This document shows, in pieces, positions 1 through 5,990 of a stretch of 5,990 bases of DNA. The notes under the pieces were generated by a model that saw nothing but the letters and a program-made list of their open reading frames with translations, had not been told where the DNA came from and searched no databases. The position numbers were made by a program, and so were the translations under genes. The DNA is taken from positions 1-5,990 of the forward strand of contig JAAYXZ010000174.1 of the NCBI GenBank assembly GCA_012515635.1, given 5' to 3'. Within the stretch, counting starts at the first letter, position 1, and each line of letters starts with the position of its first letter. The stretch is from Elusimicrobiota bacterium (GTDB lineage Bacteria; Ratteibacteria; UBA8468; B48-G9; JAFGKM01).

Positions 1-414
1 GAAGAATCTTTTGATGTAATTACTATGTTTGATGTTCTTGCGCATCTTAAAGACCCTGTCTCTTATATCAACACAAGTGTTAAACTTCTTAAGCCCGATG
101 GATATCTGATAATAAAAACGCCCCATCACCCTTGCTCTCTTTTTTTTCTTGCCAACCTTCTGTCTTTTACAGGTAAAAGCAGGTCTCTGCTACATATACC
201 TGCACAGATTTTTCATTTTACCTCGCATTCTTTATCAACCGTTCTCTCCGCTGAAAATTTAAAAATGGTATATCTGATAAGACAGAACGATTTTTCTTCT
301 TACTCCGGAAAACATCCTCTATTGCTGATGATACCGTCAAAAACTGTTAGTTTATTAACCCTATGGAAAAAACAAATAAAGGAAAAAACTTATGCCTCTG
401 AAATTAAAAAATAA
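1..414 (+). CDS. SAM-dependent methyltransferase, C-terminal part (5' end cut by window edge)
   Basis: The reading frame is open from base 1 to the TAA at 412-414, giving 137 visible residues; the start lies outside the window. The visible part begins EESFDVITMFDVLAHLKDP, the core-strand segment after the SAM-binding loops in class I (Rossmann-fold) methyltransferases of the Methyltransf_11/23 type. It is followed by the usual LLKPDGYLIIKTP strand and turn. Further on, HIPAQIFHFTSHSL matches the 'H-x-P-x-H-x-x-x-F-s-x-x-s-L' region common in methyltransferases from polysaccharide clusters. The SAM-binding glycine motif should lie upstream and cannot be checked. The substrate is unknown; the neighbourhood suggests a sugar or lipid-linked glycan, but that is inference. 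The last 23 bases overlap the next gene, so the two are probably co-transcribed. Confidence is high for the fold and low for the substrate. Confidence 0.82.
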   Translation, partial: EESFDVITMFDVLAHLKDPVSYINTSVKLLKPDGYLIIKTPHHPCSLFFLANLLSFTGKSRSLLHIPAQIFHFTSHSLSTVLSAENLKMVYLIRQNDFSSYSGKHPLLLMIPSKTVSLLTLWKKQIKEKTYASEIKK

Positions 415-1888
415 TGCATTTATTTTAGTTATCGGGATAGGGATTGTTCTTCGGTTCTTTTTCCTTGCGCATAAAGATTTTTGGTGCGATGAGTTCCTTG
501 CCATATCTTTAAGCAGAATACCTGATTTTCTTGATATGGTCAGATGGATTATTAAAAACGATGCTCATCCGCCGCTATTTTATTCTATAATCAGAATAAT
601 TTTCAGATTCACGCAGAGTGAGTTCGGGTTAAGATTTATTCCCTGTATCTTCGGGGTAAGCGCGCTGATTCTTTTTTACAGGTTGTTAAGAGAAGCGAAC
701 ATTAAAAATTATTTATTACCGCTTACTCTCTTTGCTTTATCGTCTGCTGCAATTCTTTGGTCGCAGACAGTCAAGTCGTATAGTATGCTTACTTTCTGTT
801 CCCTTCTCTCTTCTCTTATGTTTCTCTGTTATAAAAAAAGAGACAGAACCATTTATGCTGTTTGGTGGGTTATATCTTCAATTTTTATGCTTTATTTACA
901 CAACTATGGAATAATTGTTGTATTGGGGGAGATAGCCATAATACTCTTTTATAGGGATGATATATCCGTTAAAAAATGGGGTATTCCTCTCTGTGTTGTT
1001 TTTCTTTTCTATCTCCCTTATCTTTTAGGACCGTTGTTTTCACAGGTTGCTTTTGCAAAAACTGCTACCCATAGTATAGTGCATCCTATACTCAGGATTT
1101 CTTACACCGCTTTTTATTTCATCTTTGGAGAGACACTCTCTCCGCTAAATTATATATTTGTTATACCGGGGCTGCTTCTTTTCCTGATTATTTTTATACA
1201 AGGGGGGGTAACAGGAAAAAACATATTAAACTCTTTTTCTGTTATTCTCTTAATTTTTGGAATTATTGCTGTCTTTGTTATGAAATCAACTATCCCCCAA
1301 AACCTTATACACCTGCAGCCATTCTTTTTCATACTCATTGGTTCCGGAGCCGCAAAAATAAAGAGCGAGAGAGTAAAAAATCTTGTCTCTGCTCTGCTTA
1401 TTCTGTTTTTAATTCCCCCTCTCTGGTATTACTATACAGGGAATAGTTTACAATACCATGATGTAAGCAAACTAATTCCTTTCAAGGAGATAAGTAATGT
1501 TATTGAAAGAGAAGAAAACAAGGGGGAAGTTATAATTATTAATGAACAGCGAGAGAGAAGATTTGTTGCGTTTTTTGAGGCATACAGCCCGTGGGACTGG
1601 TATTATAAAGGAACTCTTCCTATAGTTGAGGTTAGCGCTGAAAACACTGAGCATTTAGAGAGCGAATTGAAAAACATTTATAGTAAATATAATGGGTTTT
1701 GGCCTATTTTGAAATACAACTCTGCAGAACAACAAAGTAATGAATATTTGAAAAACTTCTTTATACAGTCAAAATCTGATAAAATAAAGGAGATGCGTAT
1801 AATAAACAATTATTCTTTTTTAGATATTTTGAAAGGTAAGCAGGAGTATTATTTCCTTGAAGTATTGCACTATATAAAATTATTATGA
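392..1888 (+). CDS. Membrane glycosyltransferase, GT39/PMT/ArnT-like
   Basis: This 498-residue protein probably transfers a sugar from a polyprenyl-phosphate donor to an acceptor on the outer face of the cytoplasmic membrane, as is known for PMT/ArnT-type (GT-C fold) enzymes. What is seen: a first membrane segment at about 9-27, then an outer loop with the Asp-Glu pair D33-E34 (DFWCDEF), the expected acidic catalytic/metal site; H59-P60-P61 in AHPPLFYS, matching the family's 'HPPLyy' motif; SQTVKSYSM at 124-132, like the usual 'SQ-x-aR-x-Y' motif; and LHNYG near 169-173. Roughly 10-12 hydrophobic segments run to about residue 347, followed by a soluble C-terminal part of about 150 residues. 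The ATG at 392 is chosen because AAGGA at 379-383 sits eight bases upstream and the first membrane segment follows directly. The stop overlaps the next start as ATGA. A G7 tract lies at 1202-1208. Donor and acceptor cannot be told from sequence. Confidence 0.85.
   Translation: MPLKLKNNAFILVIGIGIVLRFFFLAHKDFWCDEFLAISLSRIPDFLDMVRWIIKNDAHPPLFYSIIRIIFRFTQSEFGLRFIPCIFGVSALILFYRLLREANIKNYLLPLTLFALSSAAILWSQTVKSYSMLTFCSLLSSLMFLCYKKRDRTIYAVWWVISSIFMLYLHNYGIIVVLGEIAIILFYRDDISVKKWGIPLCVVFLFYLPYLLGPLFSQVAFAKTATHSIVHPILRISYTAFYFIFGETLSPLNYIFVIPGLLLFLIIFIQGGVTGKNILNSFSVILLIFGIIAVFVMKSTIPQNLIHLQPFFFILIGSGAAKIKSERVKNLVSALLILFLIPPLWYYYTGNSLQYHDVSKLIPFKEISNVIEREENKGEVIIINEQRERRFVAFFEAYSPWDWYYKGTLPIVEVSAENTEHLESELKNIYSKYNGFWPILKYNSAEQQSNEYLKNFFIQSKSDKIKEMRIINNYSFLDILKGKQEYYFLEVLHYIKLL
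1202..1208 (+). repeat. G7 homopolymer tract inside the glycosyltransferase gene
   Basis: Seven G in a row encode Gly271-Gly272 and the first base of Val273, in a loop after a membrane segment. Losing one G would give TAA directly after the two glycine codons and truncate the protein near its middle. The tract is short for a known phase-variation repeat, so it is noted only as a possible slippage or sequencing-error site. Confidence 0.5.
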
Positions 1889-2925
1889 AAAAGAAAAATA
1901 TCCTTATAACCGGTGGAGCAGGTTTTATCGGGGTAAACTTAACGCATTATCTTCTTTCTGACCCCAACAATAATGTCATTGTTTATGACAACCTTTCCAG
2001 AAAAGGGGTGGAACACAACCTTGCTTGGATACAATCCTTAAAATGTAAAAATCTTGCGTTTATAAAAGGGGATGTAAGGGATTACATAAAACTTAAAGAA
2101 GTAGTTGAAGGGATTGATGAGATATATCATCTTGCAGCACAAGTTGCGGTAACAAGTTCAGTTGAAAACCCTGTTGATGATTTTGAAATTAACGCTTTTG
2201 GAACCCTGTGTCTTTTAGAAGCAGTCAGAAGAAAATGCTTGAATGCAATTCTGGTATTTTCTTCCACTAATAAGGTCTATGGAGAACTTTTACATCTGGA
2301 ATTACAGGAATCTAACACCCGATATGCTTTTACAGGCGACAAAAAAGGTATTTCAGAACAAGAAAACCTGGATTTCCATTCCCCCTACGGTGTCTCCAAA
2401 GGGACAGCCGACCAATATATAAGAGATTATCATAGAATCTATGGAACAAGGAGCATTGTATTCCGTCAGTCCTGTATCTATGGACAACACCAATACGGAA
2501 ATGAAGACCAGGGATGGGTCGCCCATTTTATCATAAAGAGTTTGTTAGGTAAGAAAATAAATATCTATGGCGATGGAAAACAAGTGAGAGACCTATTGGA
2601 AGTAAGAGATTTGATAAATGCTTATATGCTTGCAGTAAAGAACATAGAGAAGACACAAGGAGAAATCTATAACGCCGGCGGAGGGATAAAGAACACACTC
2701 TCTTTGCTGGAACTTATATTTTTTCTCGCTGAAACACTTAAAAAAGAGATTGAATATGAGTTGTTCCCATGGCGTCCGGGAGACCAGAAGATATTTGTAA
2801 GCGATAACACAAAACTGGAGAAGGACTTATCTTGGAAACCAAACAGGTCAGCCAAAGATGGAATAAGAAATTTGATTGTATGGATTAAGGACAACATAGA
2901 ACTGATAAAAAACGTGAGTACATAA
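1885..2925 (+). CDS. NAD-dependent nucleotide-sugar epimerase, CDP-paratose 2-epimerase (tyvelose epimerase)-like
   Basis: This 346-residue extended SDR enzyme is cytoplasmic. Seen: the NAD-binding GGAGFIG at 10-16; D35 in YDNLSRKG, the residue expected to hold the NAD ribose; FSSTNKVYG at 125-133; and the catalytic Y168-x-x-x-K172 in DFHSPYGVSKG. Downstream are EDQGWV at 207-212 and GKQVRD at 231-236. The combination DNLSRKG, SSTNKVYG, DFHSPYG-x-SKG-x-ADQY, DQGWV and GKQVRD is what I recall of CDP-paratose 2-epimerase (RfbE/Tyv), which inverts C2 of CDP-paratose through transient oxidation by bound NAD; the length also fits. No CDP-glucose 4,6-dehydratase or other CDP-sugar gene is in view, so the true substrate may be a different nucleotide sugar. 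The ATG overlaps the upstream stop as ATGA and has no good ribosome site (nearest AGGAG, 1842-1846, is too far), suggesting translational coupling. The start is fixed by how closely the NAD motif follows it. Confidence 0.86.
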   Translation: MKKKNILITGGAGFIGVNLTHYLLSDPNNNVIVYDNLSRKGVEHNLAWIQSLKCKNLAFIKGDVRDYIKLKEVVEGIDEIYHLAAQVAVTSSVENPVDDFEINAFGTLCLLEAVRRKCLNAILVFSSTNKVYGELLHLELQESNTRYAFTGDKKGISEQENLDFHSPYGVSKGTADQYIRDYHRIYGTRSIVFRQSCIYGQHQYGNEDQGWVAHFIIKSLLGKKINIYGDGKQVRDLLEVRDLINAYMLAVKNIEKTQGEIYNAGGGIKNTLSLLELIFFLAETLKKEIEYELFPWRPGDQKIFVSDNTKLEKDLSWKPNRSAKDGIRNLIVWIKDNIELIKNVST

Positions 2926-2997
2926 TATATTCGTTTTTTTCAATACACGCTGTAAATGCGCTCATATTAACGGTAGTAATAAATAACGTAGGAGATA
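2926..2997 (+). other. 72-base intergenic gap, the only one between genes; weak regulatory signals
   Basis: Every other junction in the window overlaps or abuts, so this gap is where an internal promoter or terminator would be expected. A T7 run lies at 2934-2940. Together with the end of the upstream gene it makes an inverted repeat (AAAAAACG at 2907-2914 with CGTTTTTT at 2932-2939, loop of 17 bases). The stem is almost all A-T and the loop is long, so it is at best a weak terminator. TATTAA at 2965-2970 could be a -10 box, but no convincing -35 lies 16-18 bases upstream. No open reading frame or RNA gene is apparent. Read-through into the dehydrogenase gene is plausible. Confidence 0.4.
2990..2994 (+). 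promoter_or_regulatory. Ribosome binding site of UDP-glucose dehydrogenase gene, short spacer
   Basis: AGGAG ends three bases before the ATG at 2998, shorter than the usual five to nine. The start is nevertheless secure, because the encoded NAD-binding GAGHVG motif follows within eight residues and no in-frame upstream start gives a better fit. Confidence 0.7.
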
Positions 2998-4320
2998 ATG
3001 AGGAATATTGGGGTTATAGGGGCAGGGCATGTGGGTTTGGTGACTGCCGCTTGTTTTGCTAAATTGGGACACAATGTTATATGCGCGGACAATGATATAG
3101 AAAAAATAGAGCGGATAAAAAACCTTGATATGCCTTTTTATGAGATTGGACTTGAAGACATGGTAAAAGAAACCTTAGAAAAAGGGAAACTATACTTCAC
3201 CGAAACAGTTGCGGAACTTACTGAAAAGAGTGAGATTATATTCATCGCTGTCGGAACCCCATCCACTCCTGACGACAGCGCAGACCTTTCATCTGTGGAG
3301 AACGTTACTATGGAGATTTCAAAAGCCCTTATTAAAATAAAAAACACATCTGATGCCAATATCTATAAATTGATTGTGGAAAAAAGCACTGTCCCTGTTC
3401 TTACTGGCGAATGGGTGAAAAAAACCCTTGAACTGATGTCCCCCACAGGGATACAGTTTGATGTTGCCGCCAATCCCGAATTTTTAAGGGAAGGAAACGC
3501 TATAAAGGACTTCCTTGAGCCCGACAGAATTGTTGTAGGTGTTGAGAATGAAAGAGCCAAACAACTCTTTGAAGAGATATATGCGCCTCTAAAATCCCCG
3601 ATTTTATTTACCGATGTTAAAAGCGCTGAACTTATAAAGCATGCTTCTAACTCTTTTCTTGCCCTAAAAATATCTTATATTAATGCCATATCCCAGATAT
3701 GTGAACGGGTTAATGCGGATGTTGAAAAAGTGGCTGAAGGCATTGGCTATGATAAACGAATAGGAAAACATTTCTTGAAAGCGGGAATAGGATGGGGCGG
3801 CAGTTGTTTCCCTAAAGATGTTGCCGCTTTTATCAAACTTGCGGAAGACCTCGGTTATCCTTTTTTTCTTCTGAAAGAAGCACAGAAAATAAATAAAGAA
3901 CAACGGCTTCTGGTTATCAAAAAAGCAAAAGAACTTTTATGGAATTTAAAAGGAAAAGAGATAGGAATATTGGGGCTTTCGTTTAAACCTGATACCGATG
4001 ATGTTAGAGAATCACCGGCGATAGATATAATCTCTCTTTTACTGAAAGAAGGGGCAGTGCTTAAATGCTATGACCCCAAGGCAATAGAAAATATGAAGAA
4101 GGTGTTTCCTGATATAACCTATTCTCCCACACCGTATGACTGCGTAAAGGATGTTTCTTTACTCATTTGTTTGACAGAATGGAACGAATTTAAAACCCTT
4201 GATTTTGAGAAAATAAAATCCTTAATGAAAATCCCTCATATTATTGATGGAAGAAACTTTCTTGATATAGATAAACTGAAAAAATTAGGATTCATTTACA
4301 AAGGGATCGGCAGGAGTTAA
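2998..4320 (+). CDS. ugd: UDP-glucose 6-dehydrogenase
   Basis: This cytoplasmic enzyme oxidises UDP-glucose to UDP-glucuronate with two NAD+. The 440-residue length is normal for the bacterial family. Seen in order: NAD-binding GAGHVG at 8-13 with D31 at the end of the second strand; VGTPST at 85-90; EKSTVP at 128-133; NPEFLREG at 159-166, containing conserved E161; ELIKHASN at 211-218 with conserved K215; and the catalytic cysteine C270 in GGSCFPKD (267-274). The C-terminal UDP-binding domain carries GLSFKPDTDDVRESP at 326-340. The NPEFLREG and GGSCFPKD motifs point to UDP-glucose rather than UDP-N-acetylmannosamine dehydrogenase, which has an SPER-type motif at the first site. All expected active-site residues are present, so the gene looks intact. 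It abuts the decarboxylase gene that would use its product, with no bases between stop and start. It follows the only intergenic gap, so it may head its own transcript or be read through from upstream. Confidence 0.96.
   Translation: MRNIGVIGAGHVGLVTAACFAKLGHNVICADNDIEKIERIKNLDMPFYEIGLEDMVKETLEKGKLYFTETVAELTEKSEIIFIAVGTPSTPDDSADLSSVENVTMEISKALIKIKNTSDANIYKLIVEKSTVPVLTGEWVKKTLELMSPTGIQFDVAANPEFLREGNAIKDFLEPDRIVVGVENERAKQLFEEIYAPLKSPILFTDVKSAELIKHASNSFLALKISYINAISQICERVNADVEKVAEGIGYDKRIGKHFLKAGIGWGGSCFPKDVAAFIKLAEDLGYPFFLLKEAQKINKEQRLLVIKKAKELLWNLKGKEIGILGLSFKPDTDDVRESPAIDIISLLLKEGAVLKCYDPKAIENMKKVFPDITYSPTPYDCVKDVSLLICLTEWNEFKTLDFEKIKSLMKIPHIIDGRNFLDIDKLKKLGFIYKGIGRS
4312..4316 (+). promoter_or_regulatory. 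Ribosome binding site of UDP-xylose synthase gene, inside the end of ugd
   Basis: AGGAG sits four bases before the ATG at 4321 and is embedded in the last sense codons (Arg-Ser) of the dehydrogenase. The stop TAA at 4318-4320 directly precedes the ATG, so a terminating ribosome could restart on the next gene. Confidence 0.7.
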
Positions 4321-5280
4321 ATGAAAAAGAAGATTCTCATTTCAGGGGGTGCGGGGTTCATAGGCAGCCATCTTTGTGATTATTATATACAGAAGGGCTG
4401 TGAGGTCTGCTGTATAGATAATCTCTGTACCGGCTCTATGGACAACATACAACACCTTCTTGCTCTGCCTGACTTTAAACTTATCCAACAGGATATCACT
4501 CTGTTAGACACAACTTCTATCGGGGACAGTTTTGATATGGTCTTGCATTTAGCCAGCCCCGCTTCTCCTCCCGACTATTTTAAATTACCTTTGGAAACTC
4601 TTAGAGTAAACTCTATGGGAACAGAAAAAATGTTAGATATAGCAAAAAGGTGCAATGCCAAATTTCTGTTTTCTTCCACTTCCGAGGTGTATGGCGACCC
4701 CTCTTTTTCACCTCAACCTGAAACATATTGGGGGAATGTTAACCCTGTCGGTCTGCGTTCCGTATATGATGAGGGAAAAAGATACGGCGAAGCGATTGTG
4801 ATGGCGTATCATAGAAAATATAACACAGATACAAGAATAATCAGAATATTCAATACCTACGGAGAAAGAATGCGATTGGACGATGGACGAGTGATACCAA
4901 ACTTTATCTCTCAGATTATCTCAGGGAAACCATTAACGGTTTATGGCGACGGAAAACAAACAAGAAGTTTTTGTTATGTAAACGACCTGATAGAGGGGAT
5001 AGTACGAATGATGGAGACAGAACATCATATTCCTGTGAATTTAGGGAATGCTGTTGAATATACAATTATACAACTAGCTGAAGTTGTTCAGAAAACATCA
5101 GGCACAACAGCAAAAATTGAGTTTATGCCTCCTCTTGAAGATGACCCTCAGCAACGTAAGCCCGATATCTCAAAAGCCAAGCAATTATTGAACTGGGAAC
5201 CAAATATTTCTCTGGAAGAAGGATTAAAGCGAACATTTATCTATTTTCGTTCTCATATGAAGAAAAAGGGGGAAGCGTGA
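4321..5280 (+). CDS. uxs: UDP-glucuronate decarboxylase (UDP-xylose synthase)
   Basis: This 319-residue SDR enzyme converts UDP-glucuronate to UDP-xylose and CO2 through a 4-keto intermediate, with NAD recycled in the active site. Seen: GGAGFIG at 9-15 and D33 in IDNL; HLASPASPPDY near 76-86, matching the family's 'HLA-x-PASP-x-x-Y'; SSTSEVYGD at 118-126 with the expected catalytic Thr120 and Glu122; ETYWGNVNPVG at 134-144, a signature of this family; catalytic Y149-x-x-x-K153 in YDEGK; RIFNTYG at 175-181; DDGRVIPNF at 187-195; and YGDGKQTRSFCYV at 208-220. These motifs separate it from UDP-glucose 4-epimerase and dTDP-glucose dehydratase. Length is typical of bacterial single-domain UXS, with no N-terminal membrane anchor. 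It lies directly after ugd, which supplies its substrate, and its TGA overlaps the next gene's GTG as GTGA. I see no missing residue or frame disruption. Confidence 0.95.
   Translation: MKKKILISGGAGFIGSHLCDYYIQKGCEVCCIDNLCTGSMDNIQHLLALPDFKLIQQDITLLDTTSIGDSFDMVLHLASPASPPDYFKLPLETLRVNSMGTEKMLDIAKRCNAKFLFSSTSEVYGDPSFSPQPETYWGNVNPVGLRSVYDEGKRYGEAIVMAYHRKYNTDTRIIRIFNTYGERMRLDDGRVIPNFISQIISGKPLTVYGDGKQTRSFCYVNDLIEGIVRMMETEHHIPVNLGNAVEYTIIQLAEVVQKTSGTTAKIEFMPPLEDDPQQRKPDISKAKQLLNWEPNISLEEGLKRTFIYFRSHMKKKGEA
5267..5273 (+). promoter_or_regulatory. Ribosome binding site deciding a GTG start
   Basis: AGGGGGA lies three bases upstream of GTG 5277-5279, within the final codons of the UDP-xylose synthase gene. 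It supports the GTG start over the in-frame ATG at 5292, which would remove the first strand of the NAD-binding fold. Confidence 0.55.
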
Positions 5281-5990
5281 AAAAAGTGCTTATGACTGGC
5301 GGCGCGGGATTTATAGGTAGCCATCTTATAGACGAACTAATAAAAAAACGTTATAAGGTTACCGTCTTTGATAATCTTGAATCGCAGGTTCATTCTGAGG
5401 GGTTCCCTGAACATTTTAATCTCCGCGCAAAGTTTATACGGGGAGATGTTAGAAAAAAACGTGAACTTAAAGAAGTTATAAAAGATATAGATGTAATAGT
5501 CCATTTTGCTGCAGCCGTTGGGGTAGGACAATCACAATACCAGATTTCAAAATATGTGGAATCCAACATACAAGGGACAGCAAACCTGCTTGATGTATTA
5601 GTGAACGAGAAACACAATGTTAAAAAACTATTGATTGCTTCGTCAATGAGTATCTACGGCGAAGGGCTTTATGAATGCAAGAAGTGCGGAAAAATAAAAC
5701 CCCCTCTTCGGAGTTTTACAAAAACTATGAAATCCCATGATAACTGGGAACCAAGGTGTCCTGCCTGTAAAAGCGTGTTAAGGCCTCTCCCAACACCCGA
5801 AGAGACCCCGCTTGTCTCCAATTCCATGTATGCGATATCTAAAAAAGAACAGGAAGAGATGTCTATGTTAATAGGAAAGACATATGGCATACCTGTGGTT
5901 GCCTTAAGATTTTTCAATGTATATGGTCCCAGACAATCACTCTCAAACCCATATACAGGAGTGGCGGCTATCTTTTTAAGCAGAATAAAA
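5277..5990 (+). CDS. NAD-dependent nucleotide-sugar epimerase with four-cysteine (zinc-ribbon-like) insertion; 3' end cut by window edge
   Basis: The frame is open from GTG 5277 to the window end (238 residues seen). The GTG start overlaps the upstream stop as GTGA; starting there gives MKKVLMTGGAGFIGSH, a complete first strand and NAD motif (GGAGFIG 8-14), with D32 in FDNL as the NAD-ribose residue. Further SDR features are HFAAAVGVGQS near 76-86, ASSMSIYGEG at 121-130, catalytic Y185-x-x-x-K189 (YAISK), and RFFNVYGPRQ at 201-210 followed by SNPYTGV. This is the GalE-like epimerase group. Between SSMSIYGEG and the catalytic tyrosine is an insertion with C134-x-x-C137 and C161-x-x-C164. From memory, epimerases with this insertion occur in bacterial and archaeal sugar clusters and some are labelled dTDP-L-rhamnose 4-epimerase; I could not verify this. 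Given the neighbouring UDP-xylose genes, a UDP-xylose/arabinose or UDP-glucuronate 4-epimerase is also possible. The fold is sure; the substrate is not. Confidence 0.88.
   Translation, partial: MKKVLMTGGAGFIGSHLIDELIKKRYKVTVFDNLESQVHSEGFPEHFNLRAKFIRGDVRKKRELKEVIKDIDVIVHFAAAVGVGQSQYQISKYVESNIQGTANLLDVLVNEKHNVKKLLIASSMSIYGEGLYECKKCGKIKPPLRSFTKTMKSHDNWEPRCPACKSVLRPLPTPEETPLVSNSMYAISKKEQEEMSMLIGKTYGIPVVALRFFNVYGPRQSLSNPYTGVAAIFLSRIK
5676..5768 (+). other. Region encoding Cys-x-x-Cys ... Cys-x-x-Cys insertion in the last epimerase
   Basis: Residues 134-164 of the last protein hold CKKC and CPAC, 23 residues apart, with a glycine after the first pair (CKKCG), the look of a small zinc ribbon. The insertion lengthens the stretch between the SSM strand and the catalytic tyrosine to about 63 residues, against 31 in the UDP-xylose synthase and 42 in the CDP-paratose-type epimerase of this window. 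Metal binding is inferred from cysteine spacing only. Confidence 0.75.

Noticed and set aside
140..147. T8 run in the methyltransferase as a terminator or slippage site
   Set aside because: No hairpin precedes it, and it lies in the conserved coding frame as ordinary Ser-Leu-Phe-Phe codons.
732..914. Plus-strand 60-codon frame inside the glycosyltransferase gene
   Set aside because: It is out of frame within a conserved membrane-protein gene; its hydrophobic look follows from the T-rich DNA.
2566..2583. Near-identical 18-base stretch shared with 4942-4959 (17 of 18 bases)
   Set aside because: Both encode the conserved YGDGKQ motif of related SDR enzymes, so protein conservation and shared codon use explain the match; it is not a mobile or regulatory repeat.
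2667..2897. Minus-strand open frame of 76 codons opposite the CDP-paratose-type epimerase
   Set aside because: It is antisense to a well-supported gene and has no ribosome site or family signature; it is a by-product of codon use on the coding strand.
5292..5294. ATG as the start of the last epimerase
   Set aside because: It would delete the first beta strand before GGAGFIG; the GTG at 5277 has a purine-rich ribosome site and overlaps the upstream stop.
5669..5917. Minus-strand open frame of 82 codons opposite the last epimerase
   Set aside because: It lies wholly antisense to a clearly conserved SDR gene, and its translation shows no recognisable motif.

Overview
This window is a single plus-strand run of six genes, the first and last cut by the window edges. 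It looks like part of a bacterial surface-polysaccharide or protein-glycosylation locus. The DNA is AT-rich by eye, arginine is often AGA, genes are tightly packed, and clear AGGAG-type ribosome sites precede some starts. That fits a low-GC bacterium, but nothing seen here fixes the phylum. I saw no RNA gene, transposase, CRISPR array or phage gene.

Layout: the 3' part of a SAM-dependent methyltransferase (1-414); a multi-membrane-span glycosyltransferase of the GT39/PMT/ArnT type (392-1888); a short-chain dehydrogenase/reductase (SDR) strongly resembling CDP-paratose 2-epimerase (1885-2925); a 72-base gap, the only real intergenic space; UDP-glucose 6-dehydrogenase (2998-4320); UDP-glucuronate decarboxylase, i.e. 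UDP-xylose synthase (4321-5280); and the start of another SDR nucleotide-sugar epimerase (from GTG 5277, running off the end), which carries a four-cysteine insertion resembling a zinc ribbon just before its catalytic Tyr-x-x-x-Lys.

The best supported pathway is UDP-glucose -> UDP-glucuronate -> UDP-xylose, encoded by two abutting genes. The flanking epimerases probably make further sugars, and the membrane glycosyltransferase probably moves a lipid-linked sugar onto an extracytoplasmic acceptor. Overlapping or abutting ends at four of the five junctions (23-nt overlap, ATGA, TAA|ATG, GTGA) suggest one or two polycistronic units with translational coupling. The gap at 2926-2997 is the only plausible place for an internal promoter or terminator, and its signals are weak.

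I do not see an obviously new system. The points most worth checking are the cysteine-rich insertion in the last epimerase, the CDP-paratose-type epimerase with no CDP-sugar partner in view, and a G7 tract in the glycosyltransferase where loss of one G would create an immediate stop.
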